Positions 52,802-61,234 of a stretch of DNA of 64,000 bases are shown one piece after another (position 1 is the first letter of the stretch; each line of letters opens with the position of its first letter). The DNA lies in assembly GCF_002008165.1 (NCBI RefSeq), contig NZ_MRDM01000020.1, positions 124,001-188,000 on the forward strand. Direction: 5' to 3'. Under the pieces are notes generated by a model. The model was not told the origin of the DNA and ran no database searches. It was given only the letters and a program-made list of their open reading frames with translations. This DNA comes from Rhizobium laguerreae. Lineage in GTDB: Bacteria; Pseudomonadota; Alphaproteobacteria; Rhizobiales; Rhizobiaceae. The position numbers and the translations under genes are program-made.

Positions 52802-54412
52802 TCACGATTGCAACGCGGTATCGCCCCAGTTCGAGACGGCCCAGCGCGGATTGTCCGCGACGTTGAGCACGCTGTCGCGCGCAACGGTGATGAAGCCCCA
52901 CTCCGCAACGTTGATCAGCGGCAGGTCGGCTGCGACGAGCTGCTGGAACTTGCGGTAGAGATCGGTGCGCGCCGCCGTGTCGACAGTCTCCGATGCCTGC
53001 TTGATGATCTTGTCGAGCTCCGGATTGACGTAGCCGCCCTGATTGGAGAAGGGCACGCCGGCTGGCGTGCCGGACTGGACGAGAATGGTGGTGGAGATCG
53101 CCGGATCACCGCGGAAGACCGGCGGACCGACGGCGAGGTCGAAGTCGTGGTCGGTATAGACCGCTTTCTGGTGCGCGGCCGCATCGGCATTGACGATCTC
53201 CGCATTGATGCCGATCACCGCGAGCGCCTGGCGAAGGTAATCGCCGAACTGCCGGGTCTCGTTGAAATAGGGCGCGGGGCGAAGCTTCAGCGTAAAGCGG
53301 TTGCCGTCTGGCCCTTGTTTGTATCCTGCCTTGTCGAGAATGTCGTTGGCGGCCGCAGGGTCGAACGCATAGGTCGCGACATCGGGTGTATAGAACTCCG
53401 GCGCATTCTTCGGCACCGGGCCGGTCGAGGCGGCGGCATAACCGAGGAAGATCGTGTCGACCACGAATTTCTTGTCGATCGCCTGGGCGATCGCCTGCCG
53501 CACCCTGAGGTCGGCCAGTTCCTTGCGGCGATGATTGATCTCGACGACGAGCTGGTAGGTCAGGGCCTCATAGCCCTTCGAGATCACCTTGATGCCGGCG
53601 ACCTTCGAAATACGGTCGAGATCGGCGAGCGGCACCGCGGAGAAGGCGGCAAGCTGGATTTCCTCTGCTTCGAGTGCTGCACCCGCCGACTCGCGATCGG
53701 GCAGCACCCGGAAGATGATCTCGTCGAGTTTCGGCTGTTCCTTGTCCCAGTAATTCTCGTTGCGCGTCAGCCGGTAATATTCGCCGGGCTTGTGTTCGGC
53801 GAACTTGAACGGACCGGTGCCGATCAGTGTATTGTTAGCCGGGTTGGTGGCGATATCGGTACCGTCGAAAATATGTTTGGCAACGACGCTGGTCACGACA
53901 GGCAGGGCGTTGCGGATCAGCTGGAACGGCGTCGGCTTGGAGAAGCGGAAGATGGCGGTGTAATCGTCAGGTGTGTCGACGGCTTCGAGATTGGCGAAAA
54001 CCAGGCGGCCAAGATTCTGCAGCGGCTTCCAGATGTTGAGCGCGGAGAAGGCGACATCGACTGAGGTAAACGGCTTGCCATCGTGCCAGGTGACGCCGTC
54101 GCGGAGTTTGAAGGTGACCGAGAGGCCGTCATCCGAGCCCTCCCAGGAGGTGGCGAGGCGCGGGGAAAGCCCGTCCTTGCCGTCAAACGACGCTTCGGCG
54201 AGCGGCTCGATCACCTTGCTTGCGACAAAGAAGACACCGTTCGAGGCGACGATGGCAGGGTTGAGGTTCTTCGGCTCGGAATCGGCCGCAACGATCAGCC
54301 GGCCGCCGCCAGACGCGGTCTGCGCAAGCGCCTGCCGGGCGAGGGCCGTCGAGGCAAGCAGCAGGGCAGTGCCCTTCATCAGCGTGCGCCGCGAGATAGA
54401 TGGTACGGTCAT
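52802..54412 (-). CDS. ABC transporter substrate-binding protein, family 5 (peptide/opine type), Tat-exported
   Basis: 536 aa. The signal peptide carries a twin-arginine motif (SISRRTLMKGTALLLASTAL), so it is probably exported folded. GVTWHDGKPFTSVDVAFSALN near 95 is the family 5 hallmark. Ligands of the family are di- or oligopeptides, opines, nickel or glutathione; the aminotransferase in the operon suggests an amino-acid-like ligand. AGGAGGGGG lies just before the ATG at 54412. First gene of the operon. Confidence 0.92.
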   Translation of the reverse strand: MTVPSISRRTLMKGTALLLASTALARQALAQTASGGGRLIVAADSEPKNLNPAIVASNGVFFVASKVIEPLAEASFDGKDGLSPRLATSWEGSDDGLSVTFKLRDGVTWHDGKPFTSVDVAFSALNIWKPLQNLGRLVFANLEAVDTPDDYTAIFRFSKPTPFQLIRNALPVVTSVVAKHIFDGTDIATNPANNTLIGTGPFKFAEHKPGEYYRLTRNENYWDKEQPKLDEIIFRVLPDRESAGAALEAEEIQLAAFSAVPLADLDRISKVAGIKVISKGYEALTYQLVVEINHRRKELADLRVRQAIAQAIDKKFVVDTIFLGYAAASTGPVPKNAPEFYTPDVATYAFDPAAANDILDKAGYKQGPDGNRFTLKLRPAPYFNETRQFGDYLRQALAVIGINAEIVNADAAAHQKAVYTDHDFDLAVGPPVFRGDPAISTTILVQSGTPAGVPFSNQGGYVNPELDKIIKQASETVDTAARTDLYRKFQQLVAADLPLINVAEWGFITVARDSVLNVADNPRWAVSNWGDTALQS

Positions 54413-54550
54413 GCCCCCTCCTGGTCGGAACAATTCGCCAGACTATATTCGAAGCGAAAAGATCATTGCGACGGATATTAAATTCAAACGCGCGAGCCGG
54501 GCGAGATATTTTTCTGCCCTGTGCGCATTCGCCACTGCATAATTCAAAGA

Positions 54551-54616
54551 ATTATGCAGCAATTCAAAGTGTTACAGCGACCTTTGCGCGTCTAAAAAGA
54601 CGCGCGACGCTGTAAT
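54551..54616. repeat. Rhizobial intergenic palindromic repeat, copy 2
   Basis: Same element as at 47257-47321. Arms TTACAGCG/CGCTGTAA enclose GCGCGTCT/AGACGCGC around AAAA. It starts 13 nt after the stop of the downstream LLM gene. The 5' flank AATTCAAAGAATT (54541-54553) also occurs at 35208-35220. Confidence 0.75.
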
Positions 54617-54629
54617 CAATCACTGCCGG

Positions 54630-56027
54630 TCAGCCGCCGGCGGCAAGCCTGACCGGTTCTCCGGCGAGGTTGCGATAGGCCGCCCCCGGATGCGGCGCGA
54701 CGAGCCGCGGCCCCGCTCCCCCGAGTTTTTCCCGCAGCGTTCCCTTGGCGTAGTCGGTCTTGTAGACGCCGCGCTTTTGCAGTTCCGGCACCAGCAGATC
54801 GACGGCATCCTCGAAACTCTCGGGTGTCACGGCATAGGCGAGGTTGAAGCCGTCGACATCGGTGTCCTCGATCCATTCCTGCATCAGATCGGCGACCGTT
54901 TGCGGCGAGCCGACGAAAACCGGGCCGAAACCGCCGATGCCGACCCACTCGGCCATTTCGCGCACCGTCCATTCCTTGGTGGGATCGATGGTCGTGAAGG
55001 TCTCGACGGCCGATTGCACCGCATTGGTATGGCGGTGCCGCAGCACCTCGTCCGGCCCGAACTGGCCGAAATCGATGCCGGTCCAGCCGGAAATCAGCGT
55101 CAGCGCTCCTTCGAAGGAGGCGTATTTGCGGTATTCGTTGAACTTCCGCTGCGCCTCCGCATCCATTTCGCCGAGGATGACGGTCTGCAAATTGAAGGCA
55201 AGGATTTCTCGCGGGTTGCGGCCGACGCGTTCGGCCGCCTCGCGGACATTGGCGACGTAACGCTTCAGCACCGGTTTCGACGGGGAGGCGACGAAGATGC
55301 ACTCGGCATGGGCGCCGGCGAAATCCTTGCCGCGGCTGGAGGCGCCGGCCTGGTAGAGCACCGGCGTGCGCTGCGGCGAGGGTTCGCTCAAGTGAATGCC
55401 GGGCACGTTGAAATGCTTGCCGGAATGGCGGATCGGGTGGACCTTGTCAGGATGGGTGAAGATGCCGCTTTCCCGGTCGCGGACGACGGCGCCGTCTTCC
55501 CAGCTTCCCTCCCAGAGCTTGTAGCAGACCTCGAGATATTCCTCGGCGAGGTCGTAGCGATCGTCATGCTTCGTCTGCGCCGGCTGGCCGATATTGAGCG
55601 CACCGCTGTTGAGGTAGGAGGTGACAATATTCCAGCCGACGCGCCCCTTGGTCAGATGGTCGAGCGTCGAGATGCGGCGGGCGAAGGTATAGGGATGCTC
55701 GAAGGAGAGCGACGCCGTCAGGCCGAAGCCGAGATGCTCGGTCTCGTAGGCCATGGTGGGGATGAGCTGCAGCGGGTCGTTGACCGGCACCTGCGCCGAA
55801 TGGCGAAGTGCAGCATCGACGTTGCCGTTCAGCACATCGTAGACGCCGAGCACGTCGGCGATGAACAGCCCGTCGAACTTGCCGCGCTCCAGCGTCTTTG
55901 CCAGATGCACCCAGTAGTCGAGATCCTTGTAGGTTGAGGACTTGTCGCGCGGATGGCGCCAGAGCCCCGGCGACTGGTGTCCGACGCAATTCATATCGAA
56001 GGCGTTCAGCCTGATTTCGCGGGTCAT
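54630..56027 (-). CDS. LLM-class flavin-dependent monooxygenase (NtaA/SnaA/DszA type)
   Basis: 465 aa. AFDMNCVGHQSPGLWRHPRD at the N-terminus and GRVGWNIVTSYLNSGALN near 132 mark the FMNH2 site; PVLYQAGASSRGKDFAGAHAE near 240 is another family block. It is the close paralogue of 1281-2636. First of three minus-strand genes reading ATPase-permease-monooxygenase, so it is co-expressed with a ribose-type importer. Likely oxidises the imported compound, releasing sulfite or an amine; the flavin reductase partner is not in the window. Confidence 0.9.
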   Translation of the reverse strand: MTREIRLNAFDMNCVGHQSPGLWRHPRDKSSTYKDLDYWVHLAKTLERGKFDGLFIADVLGVYDVLNGNVDAALRHSAQVPVNDPLQLIPTMAYETEHLGFGLTASLSFEHPYTFARRISTLDHLTKGRVGWNIVTSYLNSGALNIGQPAQTKHDDRYDLAEEYLEVCYKLWEGSWEDGAVVRDRESGIFTHPDKVHPIRHSGKHFNVPGIHLSEPSPQRTPVLYQAGASSRGKDFAGAHAECIFVASPSKPVLKRYVANVREAAERVGRNPREILAFNLQTVILGEMDAEAQRKFNEYRKYASFEGALTLISGWTGIDFGQFGPDEVLRHRHTNAVQSAVETFTTIDPTKEWTVREMAEWVGIGGFGPVFVGSPQTVADLMQEWIEDTDVDGFNLAYAVTPESFEDAVDLLVPELQKRGVYKTDYAKGTLREKLGGAGPRLVAPHPGAAYRNLAGEPVRLAAGG

Positions 56028-56044
56028 GTCTTTCTTCCTTGGAA

Positions 56045-57106
56045 TTAGGGATTGCTGCGGCCGAGGCCGTAGGTCAGCGCCAACGCGCCGACGAGCACGG
56101 CGCCCTTGACGAAATCCTGGGTGTAATAGGGAGCGTTCAGCATGGTGAGGCCGTTCAGCAGCACGCCGACGAAGACGGCGCCGGCGATGGTGCCGAGCAC
56201 GTTAGGACGCCTGAGATTGAAGACGGCAAAGCCGATCAACGCGGCGGCGACCGAATCCATCAGCAACGAGCCGCCGGACGAGATGTCACCACGCCCGACG
56301 CGGGCGGCGATGACAACGCCGCCGAGCGAGGCCAGCGTGCCCGATAGGACATAGGCGAGCGTCTTCAGCCGCACCGTCGAGGCGCCGGCAAGCCGGGTCG
56401 CGACCTCGTTGCCGCCGGTCGCAAACAGCAGCCGGCCGATGCGGGTGCGTTCGGTGAGAATGAAGAGTGCGATGGCGACCACCGCCATCAGCACCACGGC
56501 AACTGGCAGGGTGCCGAGGATGCTGTAGCGGCCGATCAGCAAAAAGGCGGGGTCGAAAGCGCCGGTCGCCTTCGAGCCGTCGGGCAGGGTGAGGCCGGCC
56601 GAAATCGACCGGCCGGCGGTCGGGATCAGCTGCAGGCCGGAAAGCAGGAACATCATCGCCAGCGTCGCCAAAAGATCCGGCACCTTCAGGCGCACGATGA
56701 GGAAGGCGTTGACGAGGCCGACCAGAGCGCCAAAGGCGAGCACCAGCGGTACCGTCGCATAGGCATCAAGATGCCAGACGATCATCGCATAGCTGGCCGC
56801 CATCACGCTGGATGCGGCGACTGCGCCGATCGACAGGTCGAAACCGCCGACCGCCAGCGTGACGGTGACTCCGGCGCCGAGAATGGCGACGACGGACACC
56901 GCCTGCAGGATGCTCATCAGATTGGCGATATTGATGAAGGCGGGCTCGGCGACGGTGAAACCGACGACGAGCAGCGCAAGCAGGATGAACACCGCGCCCG
57001 CCCGGAGGAACGCCCCGAGTGCTGCAAGACGACCGCTATCGGCTTGCGGCGACGCCTTTGGCCGGGCACTTGCCTGTGGAAGAGTGTCGTCGTCGATCGT
57101 CGTCAT
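56045..57106 (-). CDS. Ribose-type ABC transporter permease (RbsC/BPD_transp_2)
   Basis: 353 aa with a hydrophilic 30-residue leader and about ten hydrophobic segments. The family signature AVGGFDLSIGAVAASSVMA near 80 and FATGGNEVATRLAGASTVRLK near 225 are clear, the latter the coupling loop. ATG at 57106 overlaps the ATPase stop by 4 nt. It is separated from the monooxygenase by 17 nt. Confidence 0.94.
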   Translation of the reverse strand: MTTIDDDTLPQASARPKASPQADSGRLAALGAFLRAGAVFILLALLVVGFTVAEPAFINIANLMSILQAVSVVAILGAGVTVTLAVGGFDLSIGAVAASSVMAASYAMIVWHLDAYATVPLVLAFGALVGLVNAFLIVRLKVPDLLATLAMMFLLSGLQLIPTAGRSISAGLTLPDGSKATGAFDPAFLLIGRYSILGTLPVAVVLMAVVAIALFILTERTRIGRLLFATGGNEVATRLAGASTVRLKTLAYVLSGTLASLGGVVIAARVGRGDISSGGSLLMDSVAAALIGFAVFNLRRPNVLGTIAGAVFVGVLLNGLTMLNAPYYTQDFVKGAVLVGALALTYGLGRSNP

Positions 57107-58587
57107 GCGGATATTCCCTGAATGGCGGAGGCAAGAGCGGCCCCCTCTGCCGCGGGCCTCAACACGTGGCGGTCGATGACGAGGATGCGATCTGCCACCT
57201 CATAGGCTTCCTCCGGGTCGGAGGTCGCAATCAGCGTCGCCCGATCCCTGCGGGCGCGGATTGCCCGGATGATGTCATGACGGGCGCCGACGTCGACACC
57301 CTGGAAAGGTTCGTCGAGCAGCAGCAGCCGGCTCGGTTCCGCCTCCCAGCGGGCGATCACCGCCTTCTGCTGGTTGCCGCCGGAGAGCGACCAGACCGAG
57401 GCGAGCGGGCCCGGGGCCTTGATACCGAGACGAGTGATCGCCTGTTCGGCCTCGCGTCGTTCACGGCCGCCGACAAGGAAACCGCGCGGATACCATTTGC
57501 CAAGATGCGGCAGGCTGATCGTCGCCGACAGCGAATGGCCGGGCCATGCCGGCGGCATCAGCGAAGAACGATGACGGTCTTCGGCCGCCATCGCCACACC
57601 TGCGGCGATCGCCTCGGCCGGACCTTTCGGCCGGTAGGGCCGACCGCCGAGGAACATCGCACCGCCGGCAAGCGCCGCCACCCCGAAGATCGCCGACAGC
57701 AGCCGGCTCTTGCCGGCGCCGAGCACACCGGTCACCGCCACCACCTCGCCCTCATGCAATGACAGATCGAAGGATGCGGCCTCAGAGAGCAAGCGGGCAT
57801 TGCGCATCTCGAAAATCGCCGGACCAATCGCAGGCCGCGCATCCGGCCGGGCCGCATCTAGTCTGCGGCCGATCATCGTCTCGATGGCGCTCGAAAAATC
57901 GATCGGCCGCGAGAAGGTGCCGACGACGCGGCCGCCGCGCATGACGAGCGCGCGGTCGGCGATGGCTTCGAGATCGGCGGTGCGGTGCGAGATATAGAGG
58001 ATCGCCAGGCCCCGCTTGCGAAGCTTCAGCAGAATATCGAAGAGGCGGCGGCTTTCCTCTCCGGAAAGGCTCGCCGTCGGCTCATCGAGGATGAGGAGGT
58101 CGGCACGGTTGGCAAGCGCCCGGGCGATCGCCACCAGCTGCCGATCGGCGCTGGCGAGGTCCCCGAAATCACGGTCCAGCGGCAGGCTAAAGCCGGCGGC
58201 ATCGAGCATGGACTGCGCGGCACGGCGGATGCCGGCACGCGAGACGAAGAAAGGTGTGCTGCGGTCGGCGAGGCGATTGAGCAGCAGCGCGTCGGCAACG
58301 GACAGACCGGCCGCGCCGACGAGATCCGTCGACTGATGCACCGTGACGACACCGGCCCTTGCCGCTTCGGCCGGGCTACGCGGCGCAAAGTCGCGGCCAT
58401 CGAGTCTGACCATGCCGCCATCGGCCGGAAGCACGCCGGAAAGGATCTTGACCAGCGTCGATTTGCCCGCGCCGTTTGCGCCCATAAGCGCCACGATCTC
58501 GCCGCGTTCCATAGAAAAATCAGCGCCGGCAAGCGCCCGCGTCGACCCGAAACTGCGGGCGATATTGTCAATGTGAAGAAGCGGCAT
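57103..58587 (-). CDS. Ribose-type ABC transporter ATP-binding protein (RbsA/MglA, two ATPase domains)
   Basis: 494 aa with tandem ATPase domains. First: Walker A GANGAGKST near 36, a weakened signature LASADRQLVAIARAL and Walker B LLILDEPTASLS. Second: GVLGAGKSRLL near 275 and signature LSGGNQQKAV near 395, Walker B LLLLDEPFQGVD. Start at the ATG at 58587; the longer open frame is antisense promoter sequence. Divergent from the binding-protein gene at 58823. Confidence 0.94.
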   Translation of the reverse strand: MPLLHIDNIARSFGSTRALAGADFSMERGEIVALMGANGAGKSTLVKILSGVLPADGGMVRLDGRDFAPRSPAEAARAGVVTVHQSTDLVGAAGLSVADALLLNRLADRSTPFFVSRAGIRRAAQSMLDAAGFSLPLDRDFGDLASADRQLVAIARALANRADLLILDEPTASLSGEESRRLFDILLKLRKRGLAILYISHRTADLEAIADRALVMRGGRVVGTFSRPIDFSSAIETMIGRRLDAARPDARPAIGPAIFEMRNARLLSEAASFDLSLHEGEVVAVTGVLGAGKSRLLSAIFGVAALAGGAMFLGGRPYRPKGPAEAIAAGVAMAAEDRHRSSLMPPAWPGHSLSATISLPHLGKWYPRGFLVGGRERREAEQAITRLGIKAPGPLASVWSLSGGNQQKAVIARWEAEPSRLLLLDEPFQGVDVGARHDIIRAIRARRDRATLIATSDPEEAYEVADRILVIDRHVLRPAAEGAALASAIQGISA

Positions 58588-58822
58588 CGATAAAGGTCCG
58601 GGACTGCAATCGAAGCCGGAGTGTGCCCTGTCTGGGCGGTCGAACTCCAGGCACGCCTTTCCCCCTCGAACTGCCCTCGGGAAACAAAGAATCTCCCACA
58701 GCCCATAAAATCGGATCATTTAATCTATTAAAAACATAGATATTATATCTAATAATCCGATGCGTCGCGAGGGCTGCCAGACCTGTCAGACGACGCTCCC
58801 GATTGCTAAAAGGAACGCGACG
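58588..58822. promoter_or_regulatory. Divergent promoter region with AT-rich palindrome
   Basis: The 235-bp gap separates the permease/ATPase/monooxygenase operon from the binding-protein operon. TAGATAT-T-ATATCTA at 58737-58751 is a perfect 7-bp-arm dyad in an AT-rich stretch (58713-58760), probably the binding site of an unlinked regulator and the site of both promoters. Confidence 0.45.
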
Positions 58823-59869
58823 ATGAAATCCCTCGCACGGCTCGCACTGTCTGCCGCCGTCATTCCGTTCATTTTCATTCAAGGCGCAAAAGCCGACGGT
58901 CTGTCCGGCGCTCCCGCCCCTTTCGACAAGGGCGGCGTTAAAGTAGCACTGATCAGCTACATCTCGGCCGGTGACTTCTTCCAGGCCTATCAGGCGGGGG
59001 CTGAAGCCCAGGCCAAGGCGCTGGCTATCGACCTGCGCATCTTCCCCGGCCGGCAGGATGCCGCCGAGCAGCGCGAGCAGATCCTGCAGGCGATCAATCT
59101 CGGCGTCTCCGGCATCGTCATCGACCACGGTCTGCCGGAATCGCTCGGCGACGTCGTGCAGCAGGCGCTCGACAAGGGCATCAAGGTCGTGGCCTTCGAC
59201 GTCAACCTCAACAACCCCAAGATTCCGCAGGTGGAGCAGAGCGATCACGAACTCGCGTCACTGGCGCTCGAGCAGGTGGTGAAGGACAACGGCAACAGCT
59301 TCAGCGCCGGTTATGTCTATGTCGCGGGCTTTGCGCCGCTCGACCGCCGCAACGAAGTCTGGGACAAGTTCAAGTCGGACAATAAAGGCGTGGTCGAAAA
59401 GGCCCGTTTCGGCAATGTCAGCGACACGACGGCGACTTCGACCGCCGATCAGGCGAAGGCCGTGCTGACCGCCAATCCCGATATATCGGTCGTCTTCGCC
59501 CCCTATGACGAGTTCGCCCGCGGCGTGAAGCTCGCCGCCAACGATCTCGGCATAGCAAGCAAGCTCAAGATCTATTCGGCCGACGTCTCGACGGCCGATA
59601 TCCAGGAAATCACCGAGGAAGGCAGCCCTTGGGTCGCGACCGTCGCGACCAATCCTGCCGTCGTCGGCGCCGTCTCCATTCGCGCCGCAGCACTCGAAAT
59701 TGCCGGGCAGACGGTTCCCCACCAAATCACCGTGAAGCCGACGCTTCTGACGCAAGAAAGCCTGCGCGCAGCCGGCGTCAAGACGATCGAGGAGCTGGCC
59801 GAAAGGATCCCGGCCTTCAGCACGAGCGATGCGGCGACCGCCAGCTGGATCCCGGACAAGCTGTTCTGA
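58823..59869 (+). CDS. Periplasmic binding protein of the ribose-type ABC importer
   Basis: 348 aa. Signal peptide ARLALSAAVIPFIFIQGAKA. The mature protein is a two-domain type I binding protein (VKVALISYISAGDFFQAYQA near 37, GIKVVAFDVNLNN near 128). It is a distant member of the RbsB/LsrB group. ATG at 58823 follows AAGGAACG. It serves the permease and ATPase encoded on the other strand. The ligand is unknown; the neighbouring monooxygenases suggest a sulfur- or nitrogen-bearing compound rather than plain sugar. Confidence 0.92.
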   Translation: MKSLARLALSAAVIPFIFIQGAKADGLSGAPAPFDKGGVKVALISYISAGDFFQAYQAGAEAQAKALAIDLRIFPGRQDAAEQREQILQAINLGVSGIVIDHGLPESLGDVVQQALDKGIKVVAFDVNLNNPKIPQVEQSDHELASLALEQVVKDNGNSFSAGYVYVAGFAPLDRRNEVWDKFKSDNKGVVEKARFGNVSDTTATSTADQAKAVLTANPDISVVFAPYDEFARGVKLAANDLGIASKLKIYSADVSTADIQEITEEGSPWVATVATNPAVVGAVSIRAAALEIAGQTVPHQITVKPTLLTQESLRAAGVKTIEELAERIPAFSTSDAATASWIPDKLF

Positions 59870-59888
59870 GAACTCGCACTTCGATCCT

Positions 59889-59927
59889 TCCGGCGGAAGC
59901 GTGCGGCTCCCGCCGGATCATCTTTTT
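59889..59927 (+). terminator. Attenuator/terminator after binding-protein gene
   Basis: TCCGGCGG (59889-59896) pairs with CCGCCGGA (59910-59917), and TTTTT follows at 59923-59927. Located 20 nt after the stop and 21 nt before the next start, so it should lower expression of the following flavoprotein gene. Confidence 0.7.
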
Positions 59928-59947
59928 GGAGAATTGGAGTTCCGCCC

Positions 59948-61155
59948 ATGAGCCAATCCAATGTCATCTTCGCGGCCAGCCGAAATCCGACGCGCGAAGA
60001 ACTCTTTGCCCGTGCCGAGGAGATCTCTGCCGACCTGTCGCGGCGCGCCGCAGACCTCGACCGCGAAGGCCGTCCGCCGCTCGCCGAGATCGTCAAATTG
60101 AAGAATGCCGGGCTGCTCAATGCGCTGCATCCCACGCAAATCGGTGGCGGTGGCCTCGATTGGGTCAACGGGCTGAGGCTGGTGCGCATTCTCGCCCGTG
60201 GCGAGAGCTCGATCGGCCAGCTGCTCGGCTACCACTACGTCAACAGCCAGTACATCTATTGGGCGCTTGATGCGGCGCGCGCTCATGCGCTGGGCAGCGA
60301 TACGGTCGCCAGGAACCTCTATTGGGGGCGTCCGTCAATCCGCGCGATCCCGGGCTGGTGCTCACCCGTCGCGGCAACGGCTATGTGCTGAACGGACGCA
60401 AGTCCTTCTCCACGGCGGCTCGGGTCTCCGACTATATCAATGCCAACGCGACGCTCGACGACAAGATCGCCAGCTTCGCCGTGCCGACCAATCGTCAAGG
60501 TTACGTCGCCAACGACGACTGGGACAATATCGGCCAGCGCCTGTCGGACAGCGGCAGCGTCGAGTTTCGCGACTTCCCCGTCTACGAGGAGGATTTCGTC
60601 GGCGCGCCGGCTGCACCCGACGCAGCACCTCCGGTGCTGTCGACTTTCAATACGCCGTTCATCCAGCTGGTCTTCGTCAATTTCTATCTCGGCACAGCGG
60701 AAGGCGCGCTCAAGGCGGCGGTCGATTACGTCCGCAACACGACCCGGCCGTGGATCACCTCCGGTGTCGAGCGGGCTGCCGATGATCCCTATATCCTCGA
60801 ACGCGTCGGCGAATTCACCGCCGCGCTGAAGGCTTCGGCGGCCCTTGCCGACAGTGCGGCAGCCGCCGTGCAGGCGGGCTTTGCCCGCGGCCGCGACGTC
60901 ACCGCGCGTGAGCGCGGCGAGGCGGCGGCGGAAGCCTATGCCGCCAAGGTCCACGCCACCCATGTCTCGCTCGACATCACCTCGCGCGTCTTCGAGCTGA
61001 CGGGCGCGCGCTCGACGGCCGACAAATACCGTTTCGACCGGTTCTGGCGCAATGTCCGCACTCACACGCTGCACGATCCTGTCTTCTACAAGGCGAAGGA
61101 AGTCGGTGAATTCGTGCTGAACGACAAGATACCGGAGGTCAGCCTCTATAGCTGA
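59948..61155 (+). pseudogene. Acyl-CoA dehydrogenase-like flavoprotein (SfnB/DszC type), frameshifted
   Basis: Two overlapping frames make one protein of about 402 aa. Frame one runs from 59948 to the G-run at 60324-60328 (ending LGSDTVARNLYWG); the rest continues in the other frame (ASVNPRDPGLVLTRRGNG onward) to the stop at 61155. One extra G in the run of five would restore it. The restored product aligns end to end with the protein at 61235-62452 (NGRKSFST vs NGRKFYST; RTHTLHDPV in both). Such FMNH2-dependent enzymes oxidise sulfur or nitrogen compounds. May be a sequencing error, a real mutation, or slippage. Confidence 0.85.
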
Positions 61156-61234
61156 GGCGGCCATCTTTCATCAAACGCAAAATCTCCACTGCCGGCACCG
61201 GCGGTGGAGTTTTCGGTTGGAAGACGGGGAGATT

